The notes beneath the pieces were generated by a model. The model did not search any database and had not been told where the DNA came from. It worked only from the letters and a program-made list of their open reading frames with translations. This document shows positions 53,910-62,176 of a DNA stretch of 64,000 nt, piece by piece. Source of the stretch: JACOMS01 sp051252005 (GTDB lineage: Bacteria; Pseudomonadota; Alphaproteobacteria; Caulobacterales; Maricaulaceae); the NCBI GenBank assembly GCA_051252005.1, contig JBPOEZ010000008.1:91897-155896 (forward strand). The letters run 5' to 3'. The translations under genes and the position numbers were made by a program. Numbering within the stretch: the first letter of the stretch is position 1; each line of letters opens with the position of its first letter.

Positions 53910-54887
53910 TTAAAGGTCGCCGAGCTTACCTTCGTTCTTAGCAAGCAAGAAATAGAAGCTTACGCGATCTTTCATGCGCTGCTTCGCTGCTTTCATTTCG
54001 TCGCAAACAGCCATAACTTTGGCATCAAGAACATCATTCTCATCAGTAAGACCCAATTTCTTCTTCAAGAAATTATCACGAACTGTGTTGCGTTCTGTTT
54101 CGTCGCCGCAAGCCACATACTTGGCATCTTTATTATTCAAAGACGCGCCAAGGTATTTTGTGATCGCCATGACAACAGCTTCGTCAGCTTTCGCATCATA
54201 CTTTTCCTTGATGTTCTCAAAGAAAGGGAGGTGCTTATCGTAATCGCCGCTTTCTGCTTTTTTCGCAGCTGGCTTAGCTTTCGCTTCAGCCTTAGGCGTT
54301 TTAGCAGGAGCTTCCTTAGCAACAGGGGCTACTTTTTCAGCTTTTACTTTTTTAGCAGCTTTCGGCTTATCAGCTTTAGCGACTTTGACTTTATCAGACT
54401 TAACGCCTTTAGGACGGCGGACCATCTCAGTATCAAGCACAGTCACGGAGCCTTTAGCGCCTTCAACGATTTTAATCGCACCAGGTGTTGCACCTGAAAC
54501 AACCAATTTCACAGCCTTAGACAAGTCGCCGCCGCCGATAAGACGGATGCCGTCATGTTCGCGGCGAATAACGCCAGCCGCAACCAATGCAGCGCCGTCT
54601 ACGTCATTTTTCAAATCAAGTTTACCAGCCTGTATTGCGCGCTCGAGAGTCGCAACAGAAAGCTCAGCCCAACGTTTCCGGTTCGGCTTATTAAAACCGC
54701 GCTTTGGAAGACGCATATGGATAGGCATTTGGCCGCCTTCGAAGCCTTTGATTGCCACACCTGAGCGTGACTTCTGACCTTTGACACCACGGCCGCCAGT
54801 TTTACCTTTACCTGAGCCTACACCGCGGCCGACACGAAGACGGTCTTTGGTTGCGCCAGGATTATCGCTAAGTTCATTTAAACGCAT
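53910..54887 (-). CDS. rplO: Ribosomal protein L15 fused to a DUF2853-like domain
   Basis: 325 aa, about twice the normal L15 length. Residues 1-158 are a complete L15 (MRLNELSDNPGATKDRLRVG, RGVGSGKGKTGGRGVKGQ, GFEGGQMPIHMRLPKRGF, ending VTVLDTEMVRRPKG). Residues 159-212 are a low-complexity Ala/Lys/Pro linker. Residues 213-325 resemble the stand-alone family DUF2853: VVMAITKYLGASLNNKDAKY, VACGDETERNTVRDNFLKKK, LGLTDENDVLDAKV and DRVSFYFLLAKNEGKL. There is no stop in between and no Met between 155 and 240, so the domain cannot easily be made alone from an ATG. Flanking genes rpmD and secY are in normal order. The role of DUF2853 is unknown; the fusion would place it on the 50S subunit. Confidence 0.93.
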   Translation of the reverse strand: MRLNELSDNPGATKDRLRVGRGVGSGKGKTGGRGVKGQKSRSGVAIKGFEGGQMPIHMRLPKRGFNKPNRKRWAELSVATLERAIQAGKLDLKNDVDGAALVAAGVIRREHDGIRLIGGGDLSKAVKLVVSGATPGAIKIVEGAKGSVTVLDTEMVRRPKGVKSDKVKVAKADKPKAAKKVKAEKVAPVAKEAPAKTPKAEAKAKPAAKKAESGDYDKHLPFFENIKEKYDAKADEAVVMAITKYLGASLNNKDAKYVACGDETERNTVRDNFLKKKLGLTDENDVLDAKVMAVCDEMKAAKQRMKDRVSFYFLLAKNEGKLGDL

Positions 54888-54928
54888 GTTCGTTCTCCTA
54901 AGAGTTGGTTCCGGTTACCCGAATAGCC

Positions 54929-55123
54929 CTACTCTTTTACTATCTCTACCATGTGGCTGACCTTGTTGATCATGCCGCGGACGGATGGTGTATCTTCTAG
55001 CTCGCGTACGCGGCCAATTTTACCAAGACCCAAACCAGTAAGTGTCTGGCGTTGATCTTTTGGACGCCGGATCGCACTGCCGGTCTGGCGTACTTTAAGT
55101 GTTGCTTTTTTCTTCGCAGCCAT
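54929..55123 (-). CDS. rpmD: Ribosomal protein L30
   Basis: 64 aa. VRQTGSAIRRPKDQRQTL and GLGLGKIGRVRELEDTPSVR are L30 landmarks. 31 nt after rpsE, 41 nt before rplO. Confidence 0.95.
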   Translation of the reverse strand: MAAKKKATLKVRQTGSAIRRPKDQRQTLTGLGLGKIGRVRELEDTPSVRGMINKVSHMVEIVKE

Positions 55124-55154
55124 GATGACTTCCTTTACTCCCTAGCCTTAAAGA

Positions 55155-55718
55155 CTAGGCTTCGATGGCCTCAGGGGCGCTTGCGCCGTCCTGACGACGT
55201 CCAACCAAATCACCCACTTTTTTGCCGCGCTTAGCCGCAATAGAACGAGGACTTTCAGCATTTTTAAGCGCGTCAAACGTGGCCCGAACCATGTTATATG
55301 GGTTTGATGTACCGAGTGACTTTGCAACAACGTCCTGAACGCCAAGGCATTCCAAAACAGCGCGCATCGGTCCGCCGGCGATCACGCCAGTACCGGGAGG
55401 GGCTGCACGCATGATGATTTTACCCGCGCCGTGACGGCCCCGTAAATCATGATGCAATGTACGGCCTTCGCGGAGCTGAACACGGATCATTGTTCTTTTG
55501 GCTTCTTCAGTCGCTTTACGGATAGCTTCAGGCACTTCGCGCGCCTTACCCTTACCAAAACCGACCCGGCCTTTTTCGTCACCGACGATAACAAGAGCCG
55601 CGAAGCTCATGTTACGGCCACCTTTTACGGTTTTAGCAACGCGGTTAATGTGTACGAGGCGATCGACAAATTCATTGTCTTCTTCGCGGTCACGTCTGTT
55701 ATTATTTTCACGAGCCAT
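55155..55718 (-). CDS. rpsE: Ribosomal protein S5
   Basis: 187 aa. HINRVAKTVKGGRNMSFAAL, VVGDEKGRVGFGKGKAREVP-like block (IVGDEKGRVGFGKGKA) and RAAPPGTGVIAGGPMRAVLE. Acidic tail after the S5 core. 8 nt after rplR. Confidence 0.97.
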   Translation of the reverse strand: MARENNNRRDREEDNEFVDRLVHINRVAKTVKGGRNMSFAALVIVGDEKGRVGFGKGKAREVPEAIRKATEEAKRTMIRVQLREGRTLHHDLRGRHGAGKIIMRAAPPGTGVIAGGPMRAVLECLGVQDVVAKSLGTSNPYNMVRATFDALKNAESPRSIAAKRGKKVGDLVGRRQDGASAPEAIEA

Positions 55719-55726
55719 GGGGCCTC

Positions 55727-56077
55727 CTAAAACTTCAGTCCGGCTTCACGAGCCGCGTCTGCCAGAGCTTTCACTCGGCCATGGAACAAGTAACCACCAC
55801 GGTCAAAGACAACAGCTTCGACTTTGGCTTTCTGAGCACGCTCAGCAACCAATTTACCGATGCGAGCAGCGGCTTCCGTATTGGAACCCTTTGCGGCTTT
55901 ATCTTCAAGCGTTGACGCGGCGGCCAATGTTGTTCCTGTCGCGTCATCAATGATCTGCGCAGAAATATTTTTGTCACTACGGAAAACGGATAGACGAGGA
56001 CGTCCGTTCGCGTTTTTCTTTAGGCGTCGGCGCACTCTGGCGGCGCGGCGCTGTGTTTTTTCACGAGGCGTTTTCAT
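55727..56077 (-). CDS. rplR: Ribosomal protein L18
   Basis: 116 aa. RPRLSVFRSDKNISAQIIDD and VVFDRGGYLFHGRVKALADA are L18 signatures. Separated from rplF by one nt. Confidence 0.96.
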   Translation of the reverse strand: MKTPREKTQRRAARVRRRLKKNANGRPRLSVFRSDKNISAQIIDDATGTTLAAASTLEDKAAKGSNTEAAARIGKLVAERAQKAKVEAVVFDRGGYLFHGRVKALADAAREAGLKF

Positions 56078-56078
56078 C

Positions 56079-56615
56079 TTACTTCTTCTTACCTTCCTTG
56101 GACCTTACAAATTCGCCGACATACCGCACGCCTTTGCCTTTATAAGGCTCAGGTTTCCGGAAAGCACGAATTTCAGCCGCAACTTGGCCTACTTGCTGTT
56201 TATTGATACCCTCAACTGTTACCAGTGTGGGCTTCGAAGCCGTGATTGTTATGCCGGCAGGCGGCGTATAATCGACGTCATGAGAGAAGCCAAGCTGCAT
56301 AGAAAGATCTGTACCTTTCATTGTCGCCCGGTAACCCACGCCGCGAAGCTCGAGTTCTTTTTTGTACCCTTCCGTAACACCAACGATCAAGTTCACAATC
56401 ATAGTGCGGCACATGCCCCACATTTGCTTTGCGACTTTGTCGTTTTCACGAACAGGATTTACGGAGAATTCTGTACCGTCCAATGTGCCAACAATTGATT
56501 CTGGCAGAGTGAAAGACAGTTCGCCTTTAGGGCCTTTTGCCGTAACAACTTGGCCCGTATGGGTCAAAGTTACGCCAGCAGGCACGGAAACGGGTTGTTT
56601 ACCAATACGAGACAT
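56079..56615 (-). CDS. rplF: Ribosomal protein L6
   Basis: 178 aa. MSRIGKQPVSVPAGV at the start, GVGYRATMKG and EPYKGKGVRYVGEFVRSKEG near the end. Full length. Confidence 0.97.
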   Translation of the reverse strand: MSRIGKQPVSVPAGVTLTHTGQVVTAKGPKGELSFTLPESIVGTLDGTEFSVNPVRENDKVAKQMWGMCRTMIVNLIVGVTEGYKKELELRGVGYRATMKGTDLSMQLGFSHDVDYTPPAGITITASKPTLVTVEGINKQQVGQVAAEIRAFRKPEPYKGKGVRYVGEFVRSKEGKKK

Positions 56616-56627
56616 AAAATCCTCCCT

Positions 56628-57023
56628 CTAAGAGACCTGACAAAGGATTTCGCCGCCGACGTTATTTTCGCGGGCAGCATGATCACTCATCACGCCTTTT
56701 GGGGTTGATAGGATAGCAATGCCAAGACCGTTACGAATCTGCGGCAAGCTTTTAACAGATGAATACACACGGCGACCAGGCTTGGACACGCGTGAGATTT
56801 CGCGGATAACCGCTTCACCTTCAAAATATTTTAATTCGATTTCAAACGCAGCAAAGCCGTCTTTTTCGACTTCTGTATATCCGCGGATAAAGCCTTCATC
56901 GACAAGAACGTCAAGAACGCGGCCACGAAGCTTGGACGCAGGCGTTGAAACATTGCCCCGGCTACGCATGATAGCGTTGCGGATGCGTGTGAGCATATCA
57001 CCAAGAGGATCACTAAATGACAT
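56628..57023 (-). CDS. rpsH: Ribosomal protein S8
   Basis: 131 aa. DPLGDMLTRIRNAIMRSRG, RVSKPGRRVYSSVKSLP and GIAILSTPKGVMSDHAAREN are S8 signatures. Full length. Confidence 0.97.
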   Translation of the reverse strand: MSFSDPLGDMLTRIRNAIMRSRGNVSTPASKLRGRVLDVLVDEGFIRGYTEVEKDGFAAFEIELKYFEGEAVIREISRVSKPGRRVYSSVKSLPQIRNGLGIAILSTPKGVMSDHAARENNVGGEILCQVS

Positions 57024-57032
57024 ATTATCCCC

Positions 57033-57338
57033 CTACCAGCTTGATTTCACGAGACCCGGAATCAAACCCTGTGAACCAAGTTCACGAAGAGCGATACGGG
57101 ACATTTTCATTTTACGGTAGTAACCGCGCGGACGGCCAGTGACCTGACAGCGGTTACGGACGCGGGACGGCGCAGAATTACGCGGCAGAGCAGCGAGTTT
57201 AAGCTGCGCTGCAAAACGCTCTTCAACCGGAAGGGACTTATCCCGCGCTCGGTCTTTGAGCAGAGCGCGCTTGCCGGCAAACTTTGCCACGAGCTCTTGG
57301 CGCTTAACATTGCGCTCCATTGCACTTACTTTAGCCAT
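57033..57338 (-). CDS. rpsN: Ribosomal protein S14, zinc-free form
   Basis: 101 aa long form without the CxxC zinc knuckles. LPRNSAPSRVRNRCQVTGRP and RIALRELGSQGLIPGLVKSS are diagnostic. 76 nt after rplE, the widest gap inside the spc part. Confidence 0.96.
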   Translation of the reverse strand: MAKVSAMERNVKRQELVAKFAGKRALLKDRARDKSLPVEERFAAQLKLAALPRNSAPSRVRNRCQVTGRPRGYYRKMKMSRIALRELGSQGLIPGLVKSSW

Positions 57339-57414
57339 TTATTGTCTCCTATGTGCGGGCCGGGATTGAATTACCCTCGGTCTGCTTCGTCTGTTGCGTT
57401 AGATCGGGCGCGTT

Positions 57415-57969
57415 CTAGTTACGGAACGGGAACCCAAGCTCTGCCAACAGTACTTTGGCTTCTTCATCAGTTTTGGCGCTTGTTTGCACCACAATGTCCA
57501 TACCAAGGACTGAGTCGACTTTGTCGTAATCAATCTCTGGAAAGACGATATGTTCTTTTAGGCCCATGGCGTAGTTGCCATTGCCGTCAAAGCTTTTTGC
57601 GTTGAGGCCGCGGAAGTCACGAACGCGCGGAAGCGCGATGTTAACAAGACGGTCAACAAATTCAAACATACGATCGCGGCGAAGTGTTACCTTAGCACCA
57701 ATGACCATACCGTCGCGAAGCTTAAAGCCCGCAATGGATTTCTTAGCTACAGTCGGAAGGACTTTTTGACCAGCAATAAGTTCAAGATCAGCAATCGCCG
57801 CTTGTACTTTTTTCTTGTCGCCAACACCTTCGCCAATACCCATGTTCAGCACGACTTTTTCAATCGCCGGAATCTGCATATCACTCGTATAAGCAAACTG
57901 CTCTTTTAGCTTCGCACGGATTTCCTCACGGTAAATCGTGGATAAACGGGGTTCGTATGGTTTAGTCAT
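57415..57969 (-). CDS. rplE: Ribosomal protein L5
   Basis: 184 aa. QIPAIEKVVLNMGIGEG, GQKVLPTVAKKSIAGFKLRD and GLKEHIVFPEIDYDKVD are L5 signatures. The ATG at 57969 overlaps the end of rplX by 8 nt and has GAGG upstream; a GTG four codons earlier is possible. Confidence 0.96.
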   Translation of the reverse strand: MTKPYEPRLSTIYREEIRAKLKEQFAYTSDMQIPAIEKVVLNMGIGEGVGDKKKVQAAIADLELIAGQKVLPTVAKKSIAGFKLRDGMVIGAKVTLRRDRMFEFVDRLVNIALPRVRDFRGLNAKSFDGNGNYAMGLKEHIVFPEIDYDKVDSVLGMDIVVQTSAKTDEEAKVLLAELGFPFRN

Positions 57970-58282
57970 CGATAACCTCACCGGATTTCTTGGCCACGCG
58001 GACCTTTTTTCCGTCTTTTAATACTTTAAACCCGACGCGTGTTGGCACTGAGTCTTTAGGGTCAATGTGTGCAACATTCGAAACATGGATCGGCGCTTCA
58101 AATTGCTTAATGCCGCCGTCTGGATCCGCTTGGCTCGGACGTACGTGGCGCTTAACCATGCGAACGCCTGAAACTATTACGCGGGATTCTTTTGGGAATA
58201 CCTTTGTGACTTCGCCTTTACGGCCTTTGTCTTTGCCAGCAATGACAATGACATAGTCACCTTTTTTTACTTTAGCCGCCAT
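57962..58282 (-). CDS. rplX: Ribosomal protein L24
   Basis: 106 aa. KOW motif VKKGDYVIVIAGKDKGRKG, then VSGVRMVKRHVRPSQ. 2 nt after rplN and overlapping rplE. Confidence 0.96.
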   Translation of the reverse strand: MAAKVKKGDYVIVIAGKDKGRKGEVTKVFPKESRVIVSGVRMVKRHVRPSQADPDGGIKQFEAPIHVSNVAHIDPKDSVPTRVGFKVLKDGKKVRVAKKSGEVIDD

Positions 58283-58284
58283 GA

Positions 58285-58653
58285 CTACAACACCTCCGGA
58301 GCCAGAGACACGATCTTCATGTGGTTCTTACCGCGAAGTTCACGCGGCACAGGGCCAAAGATACGTGTGCCAATAGGCTCACCATTATTATTGATGATTA
58401 CCGCTGCATTGCCGTCAAAGCGGATCACAGAACCGTCTTTGCGAATAATGTCTTTGCGAACGCGAACGACAATAGCCTTACGCACATCACCTTTTTTTAC
58501 TTTACCGCGCGGAATCGCTTCCTTCACGGACACAACAATCGTGTCGCCAACGTGGGCATAACGACGCTTAGAACCGCCCAGTACTTTAATGCACTGTACG
58601 CGACGGGCGCCGGAATTATCGGCAACTTCTAGATTTGACTGCATTTGAATCAT
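58285..58653 (-). CDS. rplN: Ribosomal protein L14
   Basis: 122 aa. MIQMQSNLEVADNSGARRVQ, CIKVLGGSKRRYAHVGD and RIFGPVPRELRGKNHMKIVS. Full length, standard. Confidence 0.97.
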   Translation of the reverse strand: MIQMQSNLEVADNSGARRVQCIKVLGGSKRRYAHVGDTIVVSVKEAIPRGKVKKGDVRKAIVVRVRKDIIRKDGSVIRFDGNAAVIINNNGEPIGTRIFGPVPRELRGKNHMKIVSLAPEVL

Positions 58654-58694
58654 GCGAAATCTCCCTTGGGCTTAGGCCCGATAAGTGGTCGTGC

Positions 58695-58925
58695 CTACGC
58701 GGCAACAACCTCCCACCGCTTAAGTTTACTTTTTGGCGGACATTCGATGATACGAACCATGTCGCCGGCTTTGTGCACATTGTTTTCGTCATGTGCGTGA
58801 TACTTTTTTGAGCGCCGCACAATTTTCTTAAACAGTGGGTGCATATAGGTCCGTTCAACTTTAACAACAATAGTTTTGTTGCCTTTATCGCTGACGACTA
58901 CGCCTTGTAATATACGTTTTGGCAT
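58695..58925 (-). CDS. rpsQ: Ribosomal protein S17
   Basis: 76 aa. MPKRILQGVVVSDKGNKTIV and MHPLFKKIVRRSKKYHAHDE are S17 signatures. 41-nt gap before rplN. Confidence 0.96.
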   Translation of the reverse strand: MPKRILQGVVVSDKGNKTIVVKVERTYMHPLFKKIVRRSKKYHAHDENNVHKAGDMVRIIECPPKSKLKRWEVVAA

Positions 58926-58936
58926 CGTTCTTTCCT

Positions 58937-59161
58937 CTAACCGGCCGCTTTGTCAGCAGCTTTTCTAGCCGCCATGACCGTTTTAACGCGGGCAACATCA
59001 CGGCGAACGCCGCGAACATGTGCTGTATGCTCTAATTGACCAGTCGCCGCTTGAAAACGCAGGTTAAACTGCTCTTTCTTAAGGGCCACCAATTTATCGT
59101 TGAGTTCGCTCTCAGTCATTGACCGAACATCTACTGGGCTTAAATTTGTACGTTTTGCCAT
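58937..59161 (-). CDS. rpmC: Ribosomal protein L29
   Basis: 74 aa, mostly helical. DVRSMTESELNDKLVALKKE and NLRFQAATGQLEHTAHVRGV fit L29; ends in an Ala/Lys tail. 9 nt after rplP. Confidence 0.95.
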   Translation of the reverse strand: MAKRTNLSPVDVRSMTESELNDKLVALKKEQFNLRFQAATGQLEHTAHVRGVRRDVARVKTVMAARKAADKAAG

Positions 59162-59170
59162 GATACGCTC

Positions 59171-59587
59171 CTATTGCTCGCCCGGACGGGTAACAATTTT
59201 GCATTTAACCGGAAGCTTGGCAGCGCCGAGGCGCAAAGCTTCACGAGCGACAGCATCAGTAACGCCGTCAATTTCAAACATGATCCGGCCAGGCTTAACT
59301 TTACAGGCCCAAAATTCAACAGAACCTTTACCCTTACCCATCCGAACTTCGGTAGGCTTTTTCGTCACAGGTACATCTGGGAAGATGCGGATCCAGACCC
59401 GACCGGCCCGTTTCATGTGACGTGTAATCGCCCGGCGAGTGGCTTCGATCTGACGCGCAGTAACGCGCTCAGGCTCAAGAGCTTTGAGGCCGTAAGACCC
59501 AAAGTTCAAAGAAGACCCACCTTTAGCAACGCCTTTGATGCGTCCTTTGTGAGCTTTCCGGAATTTTGTACGTTTTGGCTGTAACAT
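59171..59587 (-). CDS. rplP: Ribosomal protein L16
   Basis: 138 aa. MLQPKRTKFRKAHKGRIKGV, RRAITRHMKRAGRVWIRIFP and PVTKKPTEVRMGKGKGSVEF are L16 signatures; full length. Confidence 0.97.
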   Translation of the reverse strand: MLQPKRTKFRKAHKGRIKGVAKGGSSLNFGSYGLKALEPERVTARQIEATRRAITRHMKRAGRVWIRIFPDVPVTKKPTEVRMGKGKGSVEFWACKVKPGRIMFEIDGVTDAVAREALRLGAAKLPVKCKIVTRPGEQ

Positions 59588-59613
59588 TGCCTATACCTCT
59601 ACTTAGCCTAGAC

Positions 59614-60363
59614 TTAATTAGATCTGGCCGGACGGCGATCACCGCGCGGACGATCATTGCCGCGAGGGCGATCATTTCCGCGTGGACGTGGGCCGTCCTG
59701 ATTATTCATGCGCTTTTCCTGGGCGTACGGATCATGTTCCATGATCTCGCCTTTATTGATCCACACTTTGATGCCGATAATACCCATAGCTGTCATCGCG
59801 CGAGCGGTGCCATAGTCAATATCAGCCCGCATTGTGTGAAGCGGAACGGAACCTTCTTGATACTGTTCAATACGAGCAATCTCAGCACCGCCGAGGCGGC
59901 CGCCAAGCTTAATCTTACAGCCAATAGCGCCCATGCGCATTGCAGACTGCATAGACCGCTTCATAGCGCGGCGGAAAGACATCCGGCGCTCAAGCTGCTG
60001 TGCAATACCTTCGGCTACCAAATTGGCATCAACTTCAGGCTTACGAACTTCGATCAAATTGATGAACACTTCGCCGTCAACCATTTCGGAGACTTTCTTA
60101 CGAAGCACTTCAATGTCAGCACCTTTTTTACCAATTACAACACCCGGACGCGCCGTGTAGATAGCAATGCGGCACTTTTTGTGCGGACGCTCGATGATGA
60201 TCCGAGCAACAGACGCGTTCTTCAGCTCTTCCATAAGGAATGTGCGGATTGCGAGATCTTGATGCAATAGATCGCCGAACTCTTTCGTGTTGGCGTACCA
60301 ACGAGAATCCCAAGTCCGGTTAATACCAAGGCGAAGGCCAATCGGATTTATCTTCTGACCCAT
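59614..60363 (-). CDS. rpsC: Ribosomal protein S3
   Basis: 249 aa. MGQKINPIGLRLGINRTWDS at the start, KH domain with ARPGVVIGKKGADIEVLRKK, and the C-terminal domain GRLGGAEIARIEQYQEGSVP. The last 30 or so residues are a repetitive RPRGND-type tail (three copies, the last diverged), longer than E. coli S3 and probably disordered. Overlaps rplV by one nt. Confidence 0.97.
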   Translation of the reverse strand: MGQKINPIGLRLGINRTWDSRWYANTKEFGDLLHQDLAIRTFLMEELKNASVARIIIERPHKKCRIAIYTARPGVVIGKKGADIEVLRKKVSEMVDGEVFINLIEVRKPEVDANLVAEGIAQQLERRMSFRRAMKRSMQSAMRMGAIGCKIKLGGRLGGAEIARIEQYQEGSVPLHTMRADIDYGTARAMTAMGIIGIKVWINKGEIMEHDPYAQEKRMNNQDGPRPRGNDRPRGNDRPRGDRRPARSN

Positions 60364-60743
60364 TATGCGGCCTCCTCAACTTCGCGAACGATAATCGTTA
60401 GCTCGGAAAATGGCTTTAAAATTTGAGCGCCGCGGCCCCGTGCCCGTGCGCGAAAGCGCTTCATGACAAGGTTTTTACCAACATAGGCTTCTGAAACGAT
60501 AAGGCTATCAATATCAAGACCGTGATTGTTTTCAGCGTTAGCAATGGCGCTTTCAAGACATTTTTTAACGTCGTGAGAGATACGCTTATGCGAAAACTCA
60601 AGATCAGACAAAGCTTTCTCAACCTTAAGACCGCGAATCATCTGCGCAACAAGGTTCAGCTTAATTGGACTCGTACGGATCATCCGCAACTTCGCCATAG
60701 CTTCATTGTCAGCCACACGGCGTGGATTTTTCTCTTTTGACAT
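60363..60743 (-). CDS. rplV: Ribosomal protein L22
   Basis: 126 aa. AKLRMIRTSPIKLNLVAQMI, ANAENNHGLDIDSLIVSEAY and FRARARGRGAQILKPFSELT (exit-tunnel loop region). Short extra N-terminus before the L22 core. Confidence 0.96.
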   Translation of the reverse strand: MSKEKNPRRVADNEAMAKLRMIRTSPIKLNLVAQMIRGLKVEKALSDLEFSHKRISHDVKKCLESAIANAENNHGLDIDSLIVSEAYVGKNLVMKRFRARARGRGAQILKPFSELTIIVREVEEAA

Positions 60744-60745
60744 GA

Positions 60746-61024
60746 CTACTTCCGCTTCGCTTTTTTGTCCGCAGCGTGGCCATAATAAGTCCGCGTCGGT
60801 GCAAATTCACCAAGCTTGTGACCTACCATGTCTTCGTCAACCGAAACCGGTACGAATTTATGGCCATTGTGAATCTGAAATGTCAGACCCACAAATTGCG
60901 GCATGATTGTTGAACGGCGCGACCAAGTTTTGATCGGCTTCTTACGGCCTTCTGCATGTGAGGCTTCTGCTTTCTTAAGCAGGTAACCATCAACAAACGG
61001 ACCTTTCCAGACTGAACGTGGCAT
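60746..61024 (-). CDS. rpsS: Ribosomal protein S19
   Basis: 92 aa. MPRSVWKGPFVDGYLLKKAE, WSRRSTIMPQFVGLTFQIHN and VGHKLGEFAPTRTYYGHAAD are S19 signatures. 12 nt after rplB. Confidence 0.97.
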   Translation of the reverse strand: MPRSVWKGPFVDGYLLKKAEASHAEGRKKPIKTWSRRSTIMPQFVGLTFQIHNGHKFVPVSVDEDMVGHKLGEFAPTRTYYGHAADKKAKRK

Positions 61025-61036
61025 ACTCCGCGCTCC

Positions 61037-61870
61037 CTATTTTTTCTTCGCGTGGCGCGAACGAATGATGAATTTATCTGTAGCCTTATTAGACCGTGTC
61101 CGCGCACCTTTAGTAGGCTTACCCCAAGGTGTCACAGGGTGACGACCACCGGAGGTCCGGCCTTCACCACCACCGTGCGGGTGATCAACTGGGTTCATGG
61201 CTACGCCGCGAACTTGTGGGCGCTTGCCAAGCCAGCGTTTACGGCCAGCTTTACCAAGGTTGATGTTCATGTGATCCGGGTTAGACACCGCGCCGACAGT
61301 GGCGAGGCAGCTTTGATGGATCATGCGCATTTCGCCAGACTTCAAACGAACCTGAGCGTAACCATCACCGCGGCCAACAAGCTGAGCATAAGTACCAGCG
61401 GAACGAGCGATTTGACCGCCCTTACCTGGCTTCATTTCGATGTTGTGGATGATTGTCCCGACAGGCATGGCGCGAAGCGGCATAGTGTTGCCAGGCTTTA
61501 CGTCCGCTTTATCGGAAGAAATAACTTTATCACCCTCGGCCAAACGCTGCGGCGCAAGAATATAAGACTTTTCGCCGTCTTTATATTCGATCAACGCGAT
61601 GAACGCTGTCCGGTTCGGATCATACTCAAGGCGCAATACTGTTGCTTCCATATCCGTCTTACGACGTTTGAAATCAACCATGCGGTAGAGACGCTTATGG
61701 CCCCCGCCCTGACGGCGCATTGTAATGCGGCCCGTATTGTTGCGTCCGCCCTTTTTCGTCAAGCCTTCAGTGAGGCCTTTTTCCGGACGACCTTTGTGAA
61801 GATCAGACCGGTCAACCTGCACGAGGTGACGGCGGGACGGCGATGTCGGATTAAATGTCTTTAATGCCAT
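61037..61870 (-). CDS. rplB: Ribosomal protein L2
   Basis: 277 aa. GRNNTGRITMRRQGGGHKR, GDVKPGN-type region seen as KADVKPGNTMPLRAMPVGT, and the peptidyl-transferase-region block NPVDHPHGGGEGRTSGGR. Full length; 9 nt after rplW. Confidence 0.98.
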   Translation of the reverse strand: MALKTFNPTSPSRRHLVQVDRSDLHKGRPEKGLTEGLTKKGGRNNTGRITMRRQGGGHKRLYRMVDFKRRKTDMEATVLRLEYDPNRTAFIALIEYKDGEKSYILAPQRLAEGDKVISSDKADVKPGNTMPLRAMPVGTIIHNIEMKPGKGGQIARSAGTYAQLVGRGDGYAQVRLKSGEMRMIHQSCLATVGAVSNPDHMNINLGKAGRKRWLGKRPQVRGVAMNPVDHPHGGGEGRTSGGRHPVTPWGKPTKGARTRSNKATDKFIIRSRHAKKK

Positions 61871-61879
61871 TGTCCTACC

Positions 61880-62176
61880 TTACAGTCCGGTTGCAATATC
61901 AATAGTGTCACCGTCTTTAAGCGTAACGATGGCTTTTTTGATATCTTTGCGGCGACCAGGAATACCCCGGAAGCGCTTGGTTTTACCTTTTTGGCGCAGA
62001 GTGTTTACAGCCGTTACAGAGACCTTAAACAAGGTTTCAACAGCTTCTTTAATCTCTACTTTTGTCGCTGACAGCGGCACTTCGAAGATGACCTGATTGT
62101 ACTCAGACAAAATGGTCGACTTCTCGGTAATAATCGGAGTCAGAATTGTGTCGTAATGACGTGCGGCTTCACTCAT
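61880..62176 (-). CDS. rplW: Ribosomal protein L23
   Basis: 98 aa. DTILTPIITEKSTILSEYNQ, VPLSATKVEIKEAVETLFKV and a basic loop around KGKTKRFRGIPGRRKDIKKA. Overlaps rplD by 4 nt. Confidence 0.96.
   Translation of the reverse strand: MSEAARHYDTILTPIITEKSTILSEYNQVIFEVPLSATKVEIKEAVETLFKVSVTAVNTLRQKGKTKRFRGIPGRRKDIKKAIVTLKDGDTIDIATGL

Noticed and set aside
61052..61864. Long plus-strand open frame (270 codons) opposite rplB, with similar long antisense frames opposite rpsC and rplF
   Set aside because: They mirror highly expressed ribosomal genes with biased codons, have no family features and no ribosome binding site; they are antisense shadows.
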